Origin: Verrucomicrobiales bacterium
Lineage (GTDB): Bacteria > Verrucomicrobiota > Verrucomicrobiia > Verrucomicrobiales > DEV007
Assembly (NCBI GenBank): GCA_012960505.1
Contig: DUBC01000013.1
Coordinates: forward strand, 72,821 to 136,820
Reading direction: 5' to 3'
Length of the DNA stretch: 64,000 bases
A model generated the notes under the pieces. It was given only the letters and a program-made list of their open reading frames with translations. It was not told the DNA's origin and did no database searches. Shown here in pieces: positions 18,405-29,479 of this stretch (position 1 is the stretch's first letter; each line of letters begins with the position of its first letter). A program made the translations under genes and the position numbers.

Positions 18405-21400
18405 TTATCTGGTTACTTTTAATCTAAAATGTCGGGATGGCTCGCTATCAATACTGGAAAGTAAGGTGAGTGTTACTGTGGATGAATGCTCATTATCTTT
18501 TGTTTCTTCAGTTTTGAGCTCTCCGAGTTCACTAATGTTTTTCCATTCCTTGAGATCAATGCTGGTTTCTATATTGAAGTTCAGATTCTCATCTGAAGTG
18601 TTTTTCTTGTAGTTGAAAACTATATTTTCTGTGTTGAGGGAAACGAAAAAGATGGAAGATTGAGTGTTAAATTTATTTTCGCTAGTTCCTACTGCATATT
18701 CAAGAAAAGCGGTCATTCCATCTGCATCTTTGTCGATGTTAGGATCTCCGGTGAATTCATCGTTTGTTGAATTTGGTGAGGGTTCAATGGCGGCCCAATT
18801 ATTTGGATCATCTGGATCAGGAAGAGATCTGGGATCGATTAGACCTAGGGCTTTTCCATTTCCATCAGCGCTTTCCGGCCATGGACTCTTGTCATTATAT
18901 TTAAACTCACTAATGCTGCCGTTTTCGCGGTCCTCAAGTTTTATGGTTTCGCCTCCATTACTCAAAGCGGTTCCTTCCTCAAAAGTTCCAGCTATAGGTA
19001 ATTCAGTGCCGAAAGACTCTTCGAATGCTTTGAGATCACGAATGATCAGTGCGCGTTCTCCTGTTCCTAATGATTTAATGGATCCGTTACTAAAATTAAA
19101 GGAAATGCCACTAGTGAAACGAATGTCAGTGAGATCCAATGATTGATCGTTACTGACATTCATGACCTCAATAAATTCAGACAACCCATTATTCTCGGGA
19201 TGATAATGTATTTTAGTTATAGCGAGTTGAAGTTGGGCCGGGCTAGGAGATCCTTCATAAGAGATTGAATTATTTGATAGACCATTGTGATCTAATAATT
19301 CTAATGTTTCTCCTCGATTGGAGAGGTGCCCTTTGTAATTGCCGATAACAAAGAGCCCTTCTCCTCCATGAGGGCTTTTTGTGCGGGCACGGAATTTCTT
19401 TCTGTCACGGCTTACATAGACTGTTCCATTTGAAGGGATGACTGTTCCGGGGGGGATGTTGAATTCTACTGCTCCCCTAAGGCTCCAATCTGAGATATCT
19501 ACAGCAATATCATTTGGATTTTTCAGCTCAATGAATTCCTCGTCCTGGTCATGCGATTCGGGGTTGAATTCAATGTCACCGAAATCAATTTTCGGTTCAT
19601 TACTTCCATTGGAATCGGGTATACCTGCATACAATTCAGGTACAATAAGAAAATCGCTGCTGCCAACGGATCCATTCATTCCATGTATCGCCAGCACGTT
19701 GGATCCGTTTCTTAGTTGATCCAAATGGCTACTGATATCATAGACCTCAAATTCATTTACATCGGCTTCACCTGAACTGGTCGTTGCTGTTGAGTTCCAA
19801 GAAGGGTTAGGAGGGGCGTTCTTCTCGGCGACTTTTTTCCCATTAATGTAAGCGATGAATCCATCATCATGTTTCATGAGTAATTCTAGTTTTTTGTAAT
19901 TACTCGAATCTGTTATGCTGAAAGGGATCCGCACGTATGCTGTCGCATTAATTCTGCGCATAATTTCCCTAGTGTCGGTACCAATGAGAGGCTTGTATTT
20001 TGGGCTGCTGTCAAATCCAACTCCTGTTGTCCCTGAAATCCAGGAAGAATCATCAAATTCTTTTGCAAGCCAATTCAAATCCTCTGATCCATCAATGGGA
20101 ATTTTTGTTTTAGACTCTGCTCCTGTAATTATTAGAGGTGTAGAATCATAGGACAGTTGTCCAGACTGTGGTTCTGGCAGTCTAGCAGAAGCTCCGTAAA
20201 TATAGTTTCTTCTTCCTGGCAGATATTCATTTTTCCAACGGACAATTCCTTCTGACATGTCTTCTACGTCGCGATGATTTGATGTGTAAGAGACTGAGCT
20301 TCCTCTGCTCTGAACCCATGAGCCCCATTTCACGAAATCTAATCTGGCATCCGAAGGGATGATATCTGGTGGATCTATTAAGGCAGATTGTTCGTCAATT
20401 CGGCGCTCATAATATCTCTGATCATAAGGTGTATCGGGAGCGCTTAAGAATTTGTCACTTAAGGTTCTAATCCTTCGCATGAGCATTTGACTAGTTTCCG
20501 GTCTGGACCACATTTTTTGTACCAAGCTCACGGAAGTACCGACTCTGATTACATCAGTGCTGAAAAGTTTATTATCGAAATATGTGTCGGTCCCATTCCA
20601 TTTCCTGCCTTGGGAGAGATCAAGATCCCACGGCAATAATGCCCACTCGTCACTTCGTCCAGTGTCACGATAAATGTACCAGTTCTTTCGATGCATGTCG
20701 GTGTTTCGTATGACGCAGTTGACCGCGGCCATGTTGACACACATTGGCAGATTAACGTTGTCATAAATAAAGTGCCATTGTTCTGTGGTATTTCCTGAAT
20801 TGATTCCTCTTATGAAGTTAGTAAGATCCTGATTATTTTCTTCTTTTCTGTTTTTCTTTTGAACTCCGCTATTGCCATTGTCCCCGGATGATAATGTGTT
20901 GCTGTAAACTTTGTAGAGAGCTCCGTCTGGATTGAGCCCTGTCCTCTCTAGATAAACGTCATCAGCATCTTCTACAAAATCAGCAGTGCTGAAGAATTCA
21001 CCATTCTGTTGTACCCGAACAGTGAATGCAAAGTGACCATGAACGCCGGACTCTCGCATAATTTCCCATGCCAGCACATGCCTAATCTTAGATTTATCTG
21101 CCCAGTTAGTTAGAAGGTCAATGTCCTTTACCCTTTTCTCATCGGGGTGCCACTTGAAGCGTTGTGTTTTATTGAAATCAAGGTTGTAACTTTTCTTGAT
21201 GAAACCACCAGTAGATTGTCCGTGGCGGGAGAAAAGAATATTGTCATAAAGTTCGCCCAAATAGAAAATAGAACCTCTGGTTCCACTAGTTGATCCAGCA
21301 GCATTTGGACTCTTAATAAAGGTTTCTACTACGGTCAGTTTTGACTGTACAGACCGATTTGAAGCTACGGTTCCCACGTATTCATGAGAGTCTTTAATAG

Positions 21401-22772
21401 AAGAGAATTGTGGTTCTGAACTTTGAAGTCCGAGTTCATCAATTGCTTCGAAACGCCACCTGATCATTTCTCCTTGATCAAAAGATGACTCTGGAATCGT
21501 TGCTTTATAATTTCCTGATCCGACAGGAGTTTCTGTCATTTGTACTGATTTCTCTTGGTCAAACATGACTCGGTAAAACATGTCCACTTTTGAGACAGTA
21601 GCATTGGCTTCTATAAGAGAGGCTTCGATGACAAGGTCATTTCCAGGCATGGGCCGGTCTGGTTTCTTGGTGTAATTAGAGAAGATTGGGCCCGAAGCTC
21701 TTCCATCTGAGTTTGGGTTTCCCGGTGTAGGATTAGAGAAGTAGCCTTCATAAAGTTCTCCTACCTTGCTCATCCCCGCGATCAATTCTATTTGGACTAA
21801 GAGATCAGATCCTCCGCTTGAACTGTTCATTCCATGAACGGCTAATATGTTCCGACCTTCATTTAAGAAGTTTACGTAATCGGAAAGGTCATGATCCGAT
21901 GGGTTATTTAAAATGTCTGAGTCTGGACGGCCTGATCTTGAGGACTTGGAATTCCAATTAGTGGGAGAAGGTGAATTATACGAAGCAATTTCTATACCAT
22001 TAAGAAAGGCAACGTATCCGTCATCGATCTGGGTTTTTAAATTCAGTGTTTGTAATGTGCGTCCGGTCGCATCGAACTCAAAGAAGTAACGGAAGAATCC
22101 TGAAGCATTCTTACTTCGCATTTCTTCACGAAGATCTGTCGTTATGAGACTATTAAGGGTTCCGTTAGAACTTTCCCATCCCAATCCCCCTGGTCCAGAC
22201 TTCCATGAAGAGTCGTCAAATAAAGGATCTGAACTGTTCCAGTTATTTGGCAATTCTCCTTCAGATTTTGGGATGAGATATTTTGCAACTGAATCTGTTG
22301 AGATTAATGACTCTGGAATAATATTTCCAAAGCTGCTAATGCCGTAAGATTGATCTTCGTTCTGGGCAGGAAATGTGGGAGAGAATTCTGTAATCTTTTT
22401 TATTCCGTCAGGTGAAACTAATGCGAGGTATTCACCTTTAGCATTCAGCTCAAAATCAGTGTGCAATGGAGATTCTGGATCGGTCCGATCTTTTCCAGAA
22501 GCGAAGACAATGATCCTTGAGTTTGGTGTCATAATGATCCTTGGAAATGTCCATTGAGTAAGATCATCTTCATTGTCCGTTAAATGGTAGCCTCCTAGGT
22601 CTGTCGGTTCATTTCTCTCATTTATTATTTCAATCCAGTCTGTGAATTCCCCGTCTTCATCCGGAATCGTTGAGTCGTTAGAGGCCATAAACTCAGAGAT
22701 TGCGAGTTCGGCATTAAGTTGAATCGTTGAAAAGATTAGAATTATGGAGAGTGGGGTGATGAGGCGAAACAT
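18405..22772 (-). CDS. Giant secreted lamin-tail / CotH-kinase-like protein (1455 aa)
   Basis: The signal peptide ends near residue 21. The first lamin-tail domain runs ~22-125 ('LAISEFMASNDS', 'DWIEIINERN'). Beta-sandwich modules ending in 'ILAVHGMNSSSGGSDLLVQIEL' follow (~175-335; a second copy ~880-1035). The CotH domain lies in the middle: 'HRKNWYIYRD' (~693-702) and the metal-binding 'PWDLDLSQG' (~712-720). Two more lamin-tail modules and an 'DKDADGMTAFLEYAVGT' segment near the C-terminus complete it. CotH domains are protein kinases in spore coats; here the enzyme would act outside the cell or in the periplasm. It lies 16 bp upstream of the sulfatase on the same strand and is divergent from a larger relative. 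Confidence 0.88.
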   Translation of the reverse strand: MFRLITPLSIILIFSTIQLNAELAISEFMASNDSTIPDEDGEFTDWIEIINERNEPTDLGGYHLTDNEDDLTQWTFPRIIMTPNSRIIVFASGKDRTDPESPLHTDFELNAKGEYLALVSPDGIKKITEFSPTFPAQNEDQSYGISSFGNIIPESLISTDSVAKYLIPKSEGELPNNWNSSDPLFDDSSWKSGPGGLGWESSNGTLNSLITTDLREEMRSKNASGFFRYFFEFDATGRTLQTLNLKTQIDDGYVAFLNGIEIASYNSPSPTNWNSKSSRSGRPDSDILNNPSDHDLSDYVNFLNEGRNILAVHGMNSSSGGSDLLVQIELIAGMSKVGELYEGYFSNPTPGNPNSDGRASGPIFSNYTKKPDRPMPGNDLVIEASLIEANATVSKVDMFYRVMFDQEKSVQMTETPVGSGNYKATIPESSFDQGEMIRWRFEAIDELGLQSSEPQFSSIKDSHEYVGTVASNRSVQSKLTVVETFIKSPNAAGSTSGTRGSIFYLGELYDNILFSRHGQSTGGFIKKSYNLDFNKTQRFKWHPDEKRVKDIDLLTNWADKSKIRHVLAWEIMRESGVHGHFAFTVRVQQNGEFFSTADFVEDADDVYLERTGLNPDGALYKVYSNTLSSGDNGNSGVQKKNRKEENNQDLTNFIRGINSGNTTEQWHFIYDNVNLPMCVNMAAVNCVIRNTDMHRKNWYIYRDTGRSDEWALLPWDLDLSQGRKWNGTDTYFDNKLFSTDVIRVGTSVSLVQKMWSRPETSQMLMRRIRTLSDKFLSAPDTPYDQRYYERRIDEQSALIDPPDIIPSDARLDFVKWGSWVQSRGSSVSYTSNHRDVEDMSEGIVRWKNEYLPGRRNYIYGASARLPEPQSGQLSYDSTPLIITGAESKTKIPIDGSEDLNWLAKEFDDSSWISGTTGVGFDSSPKYKPLIGTDTREIMRRINATAYVRIPFSITDSSNYKKLELLMKHDDGFIAYINGKKVAEKNAPPNPSWNSTATTSSGEADVNEFEVYDISSHLDQLRNGSNVLAIHGMNGSVGSSDFLIVPELYAGIPDSNGSNEPKIDFGDIEFNPESHDQDEEFIELKNPNDIAVDISDWSLRGAVEFNIPPGTVIPSNGTVYVSRDRKKFRARTKSPHGGEGLFVIGNYKGHLSNRGETLELLDHNGLSNNSISYEGSPSPAQLQLAITKIHYHPENNGLSEFIEVMNVSNDQSLDLTDIRFTSGISFNFSNGSIKSLGTGERALIIRDLKAFEESFGTELPIAGTFEEGTALSNGGETIKLEDRENGSISEFKYNDKSPWPESADGNGKALGLIDPRSLPDPDDPNNWAAIEPSPNSTNDEFTGDPNIDKDADGMTAFLEYAVGTSENKFNTQSSIFFVSLNTENIVFNYKKNTSDENLNFNIETSIDLKEWKNISELGELKTEETKDNEHSSTVTLTLLSSIDSEPSRHFRLKVTR

Positions 22773-22929
22773 GGGAATTAAACTGATTCTACTATAATAA
22801 CTTTAACACGAGCTGAATCCGATTGAAATCACATATTCAATAAGTTCCAGGGTTGAAATGCACTCCTTTTGCATTCAATTTAAATCATATAGGATGTTTA
22901 ATGTCCTGTTTTAACCTCTTCTATTTCAT

Positions 22930-25900
22930 ATGAAAGCTTTCATTGCTCTTACTATTGGCCTGAAAATTATACTTTGCCTTTGTGCGACATCTTCCGCTGA
23001 GCAAGTTGTTTTCAGTGAGATTCATTATAATCCCAAAGGAGACAAGCCTGAATATATTGAAATTCAAAACCTAACGGTAACTCCCAAGGATATTTCACGT
23101 TGGAAGATGAGTGAAGGAGTAGAATTTGAATTTCCTGACTTTGATGAGGCTGAACCAGATAGAGCGTTTCTTAAAAAGTGGGAGCGTATTCTTCTTTCAT
23201 CCGTGGATGAGCAAACTCTGAGAGAAGCGTACTCAATACCTGCTTCAGTCAAGGTTTATGGTCCATGGGAAGGGAGTTTGAATAATGGGGGCGAGTTGAT
23301 TGTCTTAGAGGATAAGAATGGAGTGATAATGGCTGAAGTGGAATATAATGATGATGGATCAAAATGGCCCATTGCGGCTGATGGGGCCGGGCATGCTTTG
23401 AGACTTGTTCATGAGAACCGTGGAGCCAAGCACTGGAAGAACTGGGGCGTGAGTTTGGCTCCTGATGGAACTCCTGGAACAGGTCCTGCTGAAGATGCAG
23501 GCCAAACTACAAAGATCATTGGGTTAGGTTCAGTGTGGAAATATGATCAAAGTGGTGTGGATAATGAAACCTCATGGCGAGGTGTGGAATTTAACGATTC
23601 GTCTTGGAATGAGGGGCCGGGCATTTTTGGTAAGGAAGGAGCGTCTAATAAAATGCCAGACCCTGGTTTTCAAACACCTTGGACGACCGGTGGTAAGTAC
23701 ACTTATTATTTAAGAAAAGATTTTAATTGGAGCGGTGCATTCCGTTCTGCAAAAATCCTAATGGATGGGGTCTTTGATGATGGGATCGTGGTGTATCTCA
23801 ATGGTCAGGAAATTGGCCGAAAATTAATGCTGATAGGTTCAGTTAATTGGCAGACTCCCGGTCAAAGAGGTGAGGCTAAGTATGGCTCAATTATTCAGGG
23901 TGATATTACAGGTCTCCTTAAAGCAGGTAGAAATGTTCTGGCTGTCGAGATCCATAATGAAAGATCAGGAAGCTCTGACATAGTTTTTGGTGCGGATGTT
24001 TCTATTGCTACAATTCCTCCTGACCTTACCGAGTTATTAACTGTCAGTGAGGTTCATTTTGATAATAATGGCACGGTAGACTGGGTTGAATTATATGTGC
24101 CCGGACAACAGGAAGTTTCTCTTAGTGGTTTCTCATTGGCTTCGTTAAGAGATTTTTCTGATGCTATTGCTCTGGAAGGAAGCGTTACCGCTGGTGGCTA
24201 CAAGAGTTTTGAAACTGACTTCAAAGTTGAGAATAATGGGAACCTAGATATTTATCTTATTTCAGGAGAGATAGTTATTGATGCGCATCGATTTGATAGA
24301 GACCTAGAGGAAGATTCTTTTCAATCCGTTCCAGTATATTCTGGTACTCCGAGTTTTCGTAAGGAGTGGTACGGAGGAACTGGTTACACTAGAGATGAGG
24401 CTAATAATCCGGTCAGAAGTACAGATATTGTGATTAATGAGATCATGTATGACGCTCCTTCGGATGGAAGAACTGCGGAATTTATTGAGTTGTATAATAA
24501 AAGTCAATCAGCAGTAGATTTGAGCGGGTGGCGGTTTGTGGATGGAATTGGATTTGAGTTTCCTTCTGGTACAACTATTGGCCCTGGAGATTTTCTTGTT
24601 GTTGCAGCTGATGAAAAATGGATGCGGGAAAATTATGGAGACATTCCTGTGATTGGTAATTTCTCTGGGCAATTGAGGGACTCTGGTGAGCTTTTACGTA
24701 TTGAAGACTTGATGGGTAATTTGGTGGATCAGGTCTATTACTATCCTTCTGGTGATTGGCCTGAGCGTGCGGATGGAGACGGTAGTAGTATGGAGTTAAG
24801 GCATCCGGACATGGATAATGATTCACCAGTTGCTTGGGCAGATAGTGATGAGTCTCAAAAATCTAGAATGCAAACTTTTACCTACACGGATATTTTTGAT
24901 AGAGTGACATGGAGTCCCTTAACGAGCGGGCAAGAGCTTCATATGCATTTGGTGGGTGATGCTCATATGCAAATCAAAAATGTTTCACTGAAGTTGAACG
25001 GGGCAGGTTCGAATTTGGTGAAGAATCCATCTGTCATGTCCCCTGACCGTAGTAGTGCCAAGGGATGGGTTTGTCAGGGTACGCACTGGGGAAGTTTTGT
25101 TGAAAGTGGAGTATTGAATCTTGTTGCTGATGGGCATGGAGATAATAAAGCAAATAGAGCCGAAGTGGATCTCGGGAACCTTAGCTTTGATAAGGATTAT
25201 GTATTAACATTTGATGCAAAGTGGGTCTGGGGTAAATCAAGGCTGATTGTGCAAACTCTTGACCATGGTTTTGGGACATCATTTCATATTCCCATTCCAA
25301 ATAATTTAGGAACTCCAGGAAAACCTAATTCACAAAGCATTCAATCTGCTGCGCCTACTCTTGTCGGTGCTTATCATAGCCCTGCAGTGCCTGAACCTTC
25401 GGAGCCTGTGAAAATTACAGTGAGAGTAGATTCATCATTAAATTTGAACACAGTAAGAGTTTTTCACCGTGCAGATACTAATAGCGGTAATGAAAGTTGG
25501 TTACGAGCAACAATGTATGATAACGGCTCCTCTGGTGGTGATGTTGTGGCAGGTGATGGAATTTTTTCTGCTACTTTAAATAATTATACCAAGCAGGGAA
25601 ATATTGCGCAGTTTTACGTGGAAGCAAAAGCTGTCGGTGGAGGTGTAAGCATGATGCCGAAGTTAGGGCCAGAACGGCCAGCAATGTTTATTATAGATGG
25701 GCGGGAAATGAAGGATAATTTGCTTCGAGAGCGATTCATTATATCAAATTACGATAGGAGAGCATTGGGTTCAGGTGACAGTGCTACTTATAAGTATAAT
25801 TTTCCGCGCATGTCGAACCATTTCTTTAACGCGACTTTTATAGCTAACGAAAGTGAGATATTTTATAATGCTGAAATACGAAAGAGCGGTAGTCCGTTTA

Positions 25901-28900
25901 CGCGGGACGGAGGCAGCTCATTACCTCATGGTAAATGGAAGCTCCCAGGAGATAGGCTTTTCCGTGAGCGTCGTCGCAGCGTTTTTGACGCTTCAGGTAC
26001 ATCTGAAGGAAATGGAACACCTCGTTTTTATGATGATCGAATTGCTCGTGAATGGATGTATCAATTAGGTCATCCTATTAATGAAATGGAATTTGTTCAT
26101 TGGGTTGTTAATGGAGATGGATTTAAGCTGCGCGAAAATCATGAGCCTATATCGAGTGATTTTATGAACCGTAATTTTGAGAATGGGAATGAAGGTACCT
26201 TGCTCCGTATTGATGATGAGTGGAGGTTCACTGATGACGGTGGTAACTCCAGACAATCCCGGAATGCTGACTGGTCATATAAGAACAGTGATAATCCCAT
26301 CCAATATCATAGTGAGTGGTTAATGAGATCTCGTGAACAGGACCATGACTATAGTAATTTCATTGAGTTTGTACGTGCTATAGGTACGCGAAAATTTGAT
26401 GAAGAAACGATTAATCGGATGGCTGACAAGGATATGCTTTGCATAAACGCTGCCGTCCGAGGCTATGACGCTGATTGGGATACAATCACTTTAAATCGCG
26501 GTAAAAACGCTTATTTTTACAGGCCCAAAGGAGGTAAATGGATGCTGATTCATTGGGACGGAGATAGGGTTTTTGGTAATTCAGGTGAGACAATTATTGG
26601 GGGGCTTAGCGGTATAAGGACATACTTTGATAAGCCATATATCAAACGATATCTTAACTATTACCTTACTGAGCTTTTGACTAAGCTTACTAAAGGTTCC
26701 GCGAGGACAGAAGCTTGGATGAAGTTTGAAACGGAGGCTGTTGCAGGAACCGGCATTACAATGACTTCAAGTCATTATAAGAGTTGGTTTAACAGTAGAG
26801 AGAGTAGGGCTAGGAGTCACATAGGTAGTCCATACAATACTAAATTTAAAATACTCACCAGGAATACACCGACAACGAAATCTGTCATTAGCTTGAATGG
26901 TACTAGCCCATCAACAGTGTATGATGTGCGGGTAGTAAATCAAGAGCATGCAATTTCAGAGTGGACTAGTGCTGATGATTGGAATTTAGATAACATTTTT
27001 TTAAGAGAGGGTGAAAATATTATCGTAGTTCAAGGAGTGAACCACGAAGATGTAATTGTTCACACTGAAGAGTTTAAAATAGTAAAGAATCAGGATTCCC
27101 CTCCAGTAATATCGATACAATCGACTCCCGCTTCTCGCAATATAATGACAACTGAGTCAATTGAGTTTGATTTGGGTGAGAGTTTTGATCCTGAAGGAAC
27201 AGAATTAAGCTTTGCTTGGTCCGTTTCTCCGGAGCATGGGGTTACACTGACAGTTGGAGATTCTAAGGCTGTTATGTCATTTGCGATCCCAGGTCAATAT
27301 TCAGTTAATGTTAGGGCTACTGATGGTGATGGCAGTGAATCTGTTGCCGTTCGAGAGGTCACAGTATATGGATCTCAAGGATTTAGTTCCTTTAAGTCTA
27401 ACTATCTTGATAATTTTTGGGAAACGAAAAATATTGATATTGAAGATAATACACCTGAACGATCTTCTTATTCTTTGGAAACGGTTGATGGACAATTACA
27501 CATAAAAATAATAAATGATCGGGATTATCCTCTTGGCCTTCCTGATGTATCTCTTCCACCTTCTAAGAATTATGTAAGTTTGGGAGATGCATGGAAATAC
27601 AATGATAAGAACCTGGACTTTGGAGTTGATTTCTCTCGTATTGATTTTGATGACGCGTCCTGGTTGAGCGCACCAGGAATATTTGGTGTTGATACCAAAA
27701 CTTTCCCGGATCCTGGTCTTCAAACCCCTCTGAATAGAGATTCTGCAAATAATTTACTCACTTATTATTTCAGAAAGAAATTCGATTTCAAAGATGATCC
27801 GATAGGTTCCCAAATTACTCTTGAAGCGATTCTGGATGATGGAGCTCGTTTTTGGATAAATGGTCAGGAAATAAAAAGAGTGCGGCTGCCAGCGAGTCCT
27901 GCAGAAGTAAATTGGAAGAGTAGAGCGAGTGGGAACGTACCTTCTAGGGATGAGGGAAAGCTCTTGCCTGTGATTACCATTGATGGTTCTGGTATCTTAG
28001 TGGAAGGAACAAACGTGCTGGCCGTTGATCTTCATAATTATAGTTCTGGAAGTTCTGATATTGCGATGGGGACAACTCTTGATATTGCTGCACAGCCGTC
28101 AGGGGCTGGTGGGGGTGGTATAGAATCTACAATTCATCCCTGGATAAAGCGGGACATACCAGATGATGAGGATTGGCTTCTTCAGACAGATCTTGAATTG
28201 TACGGTTTACAGTTCGGTGATTTCGTCACTGGTCTAATGGTTGAAGTGGAGCGTGATGATAAGCGTTTCCGGTATGGTTTTGGTAATAAAGGAGGAGATC
28301 AACTTTCTGTTATTCAGGTAACTCCTGCCGCAACTACTGGTGCTCTTTTCTCCCTCCCTTATACGTTGACAAATGATATGACTGTCAGGATTAAGCGGCA
28401 AGCAAATGACCTAGTATTTGAATGGCGACCAAATGATCAATTTGAAGAGGTCTATCGCTTAAATTTGCCAGAAGGAACGAAAGTTATTGATGGCGGTCCC
28501 TTTGCCGCGACTCAGACTCCATTAGAACTTAATGTCTTGTTTGACTATGTATTGCTTTCATTGCCTGATTCTGCTTCGTCTATTTTTGATCAATTAGTTG
28601 TATCAGAAGTTATGTATAAGCCCGAAGGTGGAGCTCAATATGAATTTATTGAGCTTTTCAACGCAGGTACTTCTACGATCAATTTGAAAGGTTTCCGATT
28701 TCCTCAAGGTCAGCCATTTGACGAGTTTGTTTTTAGTGATATTGAGATGCAGGCGGGATCTTATCTGTTAGTAGTTAATGACATAGAATCATTCCAAAGT
28801 AGATATGGAGAGGGTTTGAGTTCTATTATTGCTGGAGAATGGGGCGGAGGAAGTTTGAATAATGGGGGGGAGGTCATTACTCTTCTCGATGATAGGGGAT

Positions 28901-29463
28901 TGACAGTCTTATCTTTTGAATATGATGATTCTGAACCTTGGCCAACTTCCCCAGATGAGAACGGGACTTCATTGACGTTATCTGATCCTCAATCCGGAGG
29001 CATTGCTAATGCAGAAAATTGGTCGTCTAGTAATACTACTGGAGGGTCTCCAGGAGCGACTGAAACTGTTACTGCATTTTCTGATTGGTTGAAGGAACGA
29101 GGAGAGACTAATCCGTTGGCGATTAAACAGGGTGAAGTTTTGAATAATTTATTCACTTATGCTTTCGGGTTAGATGTTTCAAATGCGAGGCCGGAAGATG
29201 CAGTTCCTTCGCCTGAATTGGTGAGTTTAGAAGGTGAAGATTATTTAACTATTAAATACCATAAACGCATTTCAGATCTGGAAATAACTTACGAAGTAGA
29301 ATTGTCGAATGATGGTACTAATTGGTCGAGTGAAGAGCTGAACTTAATTGCTTTGCCTCCCAAAATGGTAGCTGACGGTGTCGAAGTTGTTATTTTCCGA
29401 ATGGAGAATCCATTGAAATTATTGGATAATGCTTTTTTTCGATTAGTCGTTAGTTTTCAGTAA
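22930..29463 (+). CDS. Giant secreted lamin-tail / CotH-kinase-like protein (2177 aa)
   Basis: The signal peptide ends near residue 24. Lamin-tail domains are visible at ~25-160 ('FSEIHYNPKGDKPEYIEIQN'), ~498-620 ('INEIMYDAPSDGRTAEFIELYN') and ~1890-2000 ('VSEVMYKPEGGAQYEFIELFN'). Beta-sandwich modules with 'NVLAVEIHN' and 'NVLAVDLHN' lie at ~200-360 and ~1550-1725. The CotH region is at ~1170-1230 with the metal-binding 'IHWDGDRVFG'. A PKD-like domain lies at ~1390-1480. It shares its module set with the 1455-residue protein across a 157-bp divergent intergenic region, so the two probably arose by duplication and are co-regulated. It ends 16 bp from convergent lipB. Exact role unknown. Confidence 0.88.
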   Translation: MKAFIALTIGLKIILCLCATSSAEQVVFSEIHYNPKGDKPEYIEIQNLTVTPKDISRWKMSEGVEFEFPDFDEAEPDRAFLKKWERILLSSVDEQTLREAYSIPASVKVYGPWEGSLNNGGELIVLEDKNGVIMAEVEYNDDGSKWPIAADGAGHALRLVHENRGAKHWKNWGVSLAPDGTPGTGPAEDAGQTTKIIGLGSVWKYDQSGVDNETSWRGVEFNDSSWNEGPGIFGKEGASNKMPDPGFQTPWTTGGKYTYYLRKDFNWSGAFRSAKILMDGVFDDGIVVYLNGQEIGRKLMLIGSVNWQTPGQRGEAKYGSIIQGDITGLLKAGRNVLAVEIHNERSGSSDIVFGADVSIATIPPDLTELLTVSEVHFDNNGTVDWVELYVPGQQEVSLSGFSLASLRDFSDAIALEGSVTAGGYKSFETDFKVENNGNLDIYLISGEIVIDAHRFDRDLEEDSFQSVPVYSGTPSFRKEWYGGTGYTRDEANNPVRSTDIVINEIMYDAPSDGRTAEFIELYNKSQSAVDLSGWRFVDGIGFEFPSGTTIGPGDFLVVAADEKWMRENYGDIPVIGNFSGQLRDSGELLRIEDLMGNLVDQVYYYPSGDWPERADGDGSSMELRHPDMDNDSPVAWADSDESQKSRMQTFTYTDIFDRVTWSPLTSGQELHMHLVGDAHMQIKNVSLKLNGAGSNLVKNPSVMSPDRSSAKGWVCQGTHWGSFVESGVLNLVADGHGDNKANRAEVDLGNLSFDKDYVLTFDAKWVWGKSRLIVQTLDHGFGTSFHIPIPNNLGTPGKPNSQSIQSAAPTLVGAYHSPAVPEPSEPVKITVRVDSSLNLNTVRVFHRADTNSGNESWLRATMYDNGSSGGDVVAGDGIFSATLNNYTKQGNIAQFYVEAKAVGGGVSMMPKLGPERPAMFIIDGREMKDNLLRERFIISNYDRRALGSGDSATYKYNFPRMSNHFFNATFIANESEIFYNAEIRKSGSPFTRDGGSSLPHGKWKLPGDRLFRERRRSVFDASGTSEGNGTPRFYDDRIAREWMYQLGHPINEMEFVHWVVNGDGFKLRENHEPISSDFMNRNFENGNEGTLLRIDDEWRFTDDGGNSRQSRNADWSYKNSDNPIQYHSEWLMRSREQDHDYSNFIEFVRAIGTRKFDEETINRMADKDMLCINAAVRGYDADWDTITLNRGKNAYFYRPKGGKWMLIHWDGDRVFGNSGETIIGGLSGIRTYFDKPYIKRYLNYYLTELLTKLTKGSARTEAWMKFETEAVAGTGITMTSSHYKSWFNSRESRARSHIGSPYNTKFKILTRNTPTTKSVISLNGTSPSTVYDVRVVNQEHAISEWTSADDWNLDNIFLREGENIIVVQGVNHEDVIVHTEEFKIVKNQDSPPVISIQSTPASRNIMTTESIEFDLGESFDPEGTELSFAWSVSPEHGVTLTVGDSKAVMSFAIPGQYSVNVRATDGDGSESVAVREVTVYGSQGFSSFKSNYLDNFWETKNIDIEDNTPERSSYSLETVDGQLHIKIINDRDYPLGLPDVSLPPSKNYVSLGDAWKYNDKNLDFGVDFSRIDFDDASWLSAPGIFGVDTKTFPDPGLQTPLNRDSANNLLTYYFRKKFDFKDDPIGSQITLEAILDDGARFWINGQEIKRVRLPASPAEVNWKSRASGNVPSRDEGKLLPVITIDGSGILVEGTNVLAVDLHNYSSGSSDIAMGTTLDIAAQPSGAGGGGIESTIHPWIKRDIPDDEDWLLQTDLELYGLQFGDFVTGLMVEVERDDKRFRYGFGNKGGDQLSVIQVTPAATTGALFSLPYTLTNDMTVRIKRQANDLVFEWRPNDQFEEVYRLNLPEGTKVIDGGPFAATQTPLELNVLFDYVLLSLPDSASSIFDQLVVSEVMYKPEGGAQYEFIELFNAGTSTINLKGFRFPQGQPFDEFVFSDIEMQAGSYLLVVNDIESFQSRYGEGLSSIIAGEWGGGSLNNGGEVITLLDDRGLTVLSFEYDDSEPWPTSPDENGTSLTLSDPQSGGIANAENWSSSNTTGGSPGATETVTAFSDWLKERGETNPLAIKQGEVLNNLFTYAFGLDVSNARPEDAVPSPELVSLEGEDYLTIKYHKRISDLEITYEVELSNDGTNWSSEELNLIALPPKMVADGVEVVIFRMENPLKLLDNAFFRLVVSFQ

Positions 29464-29479
29464 TTCTAAATGTTTGTGA

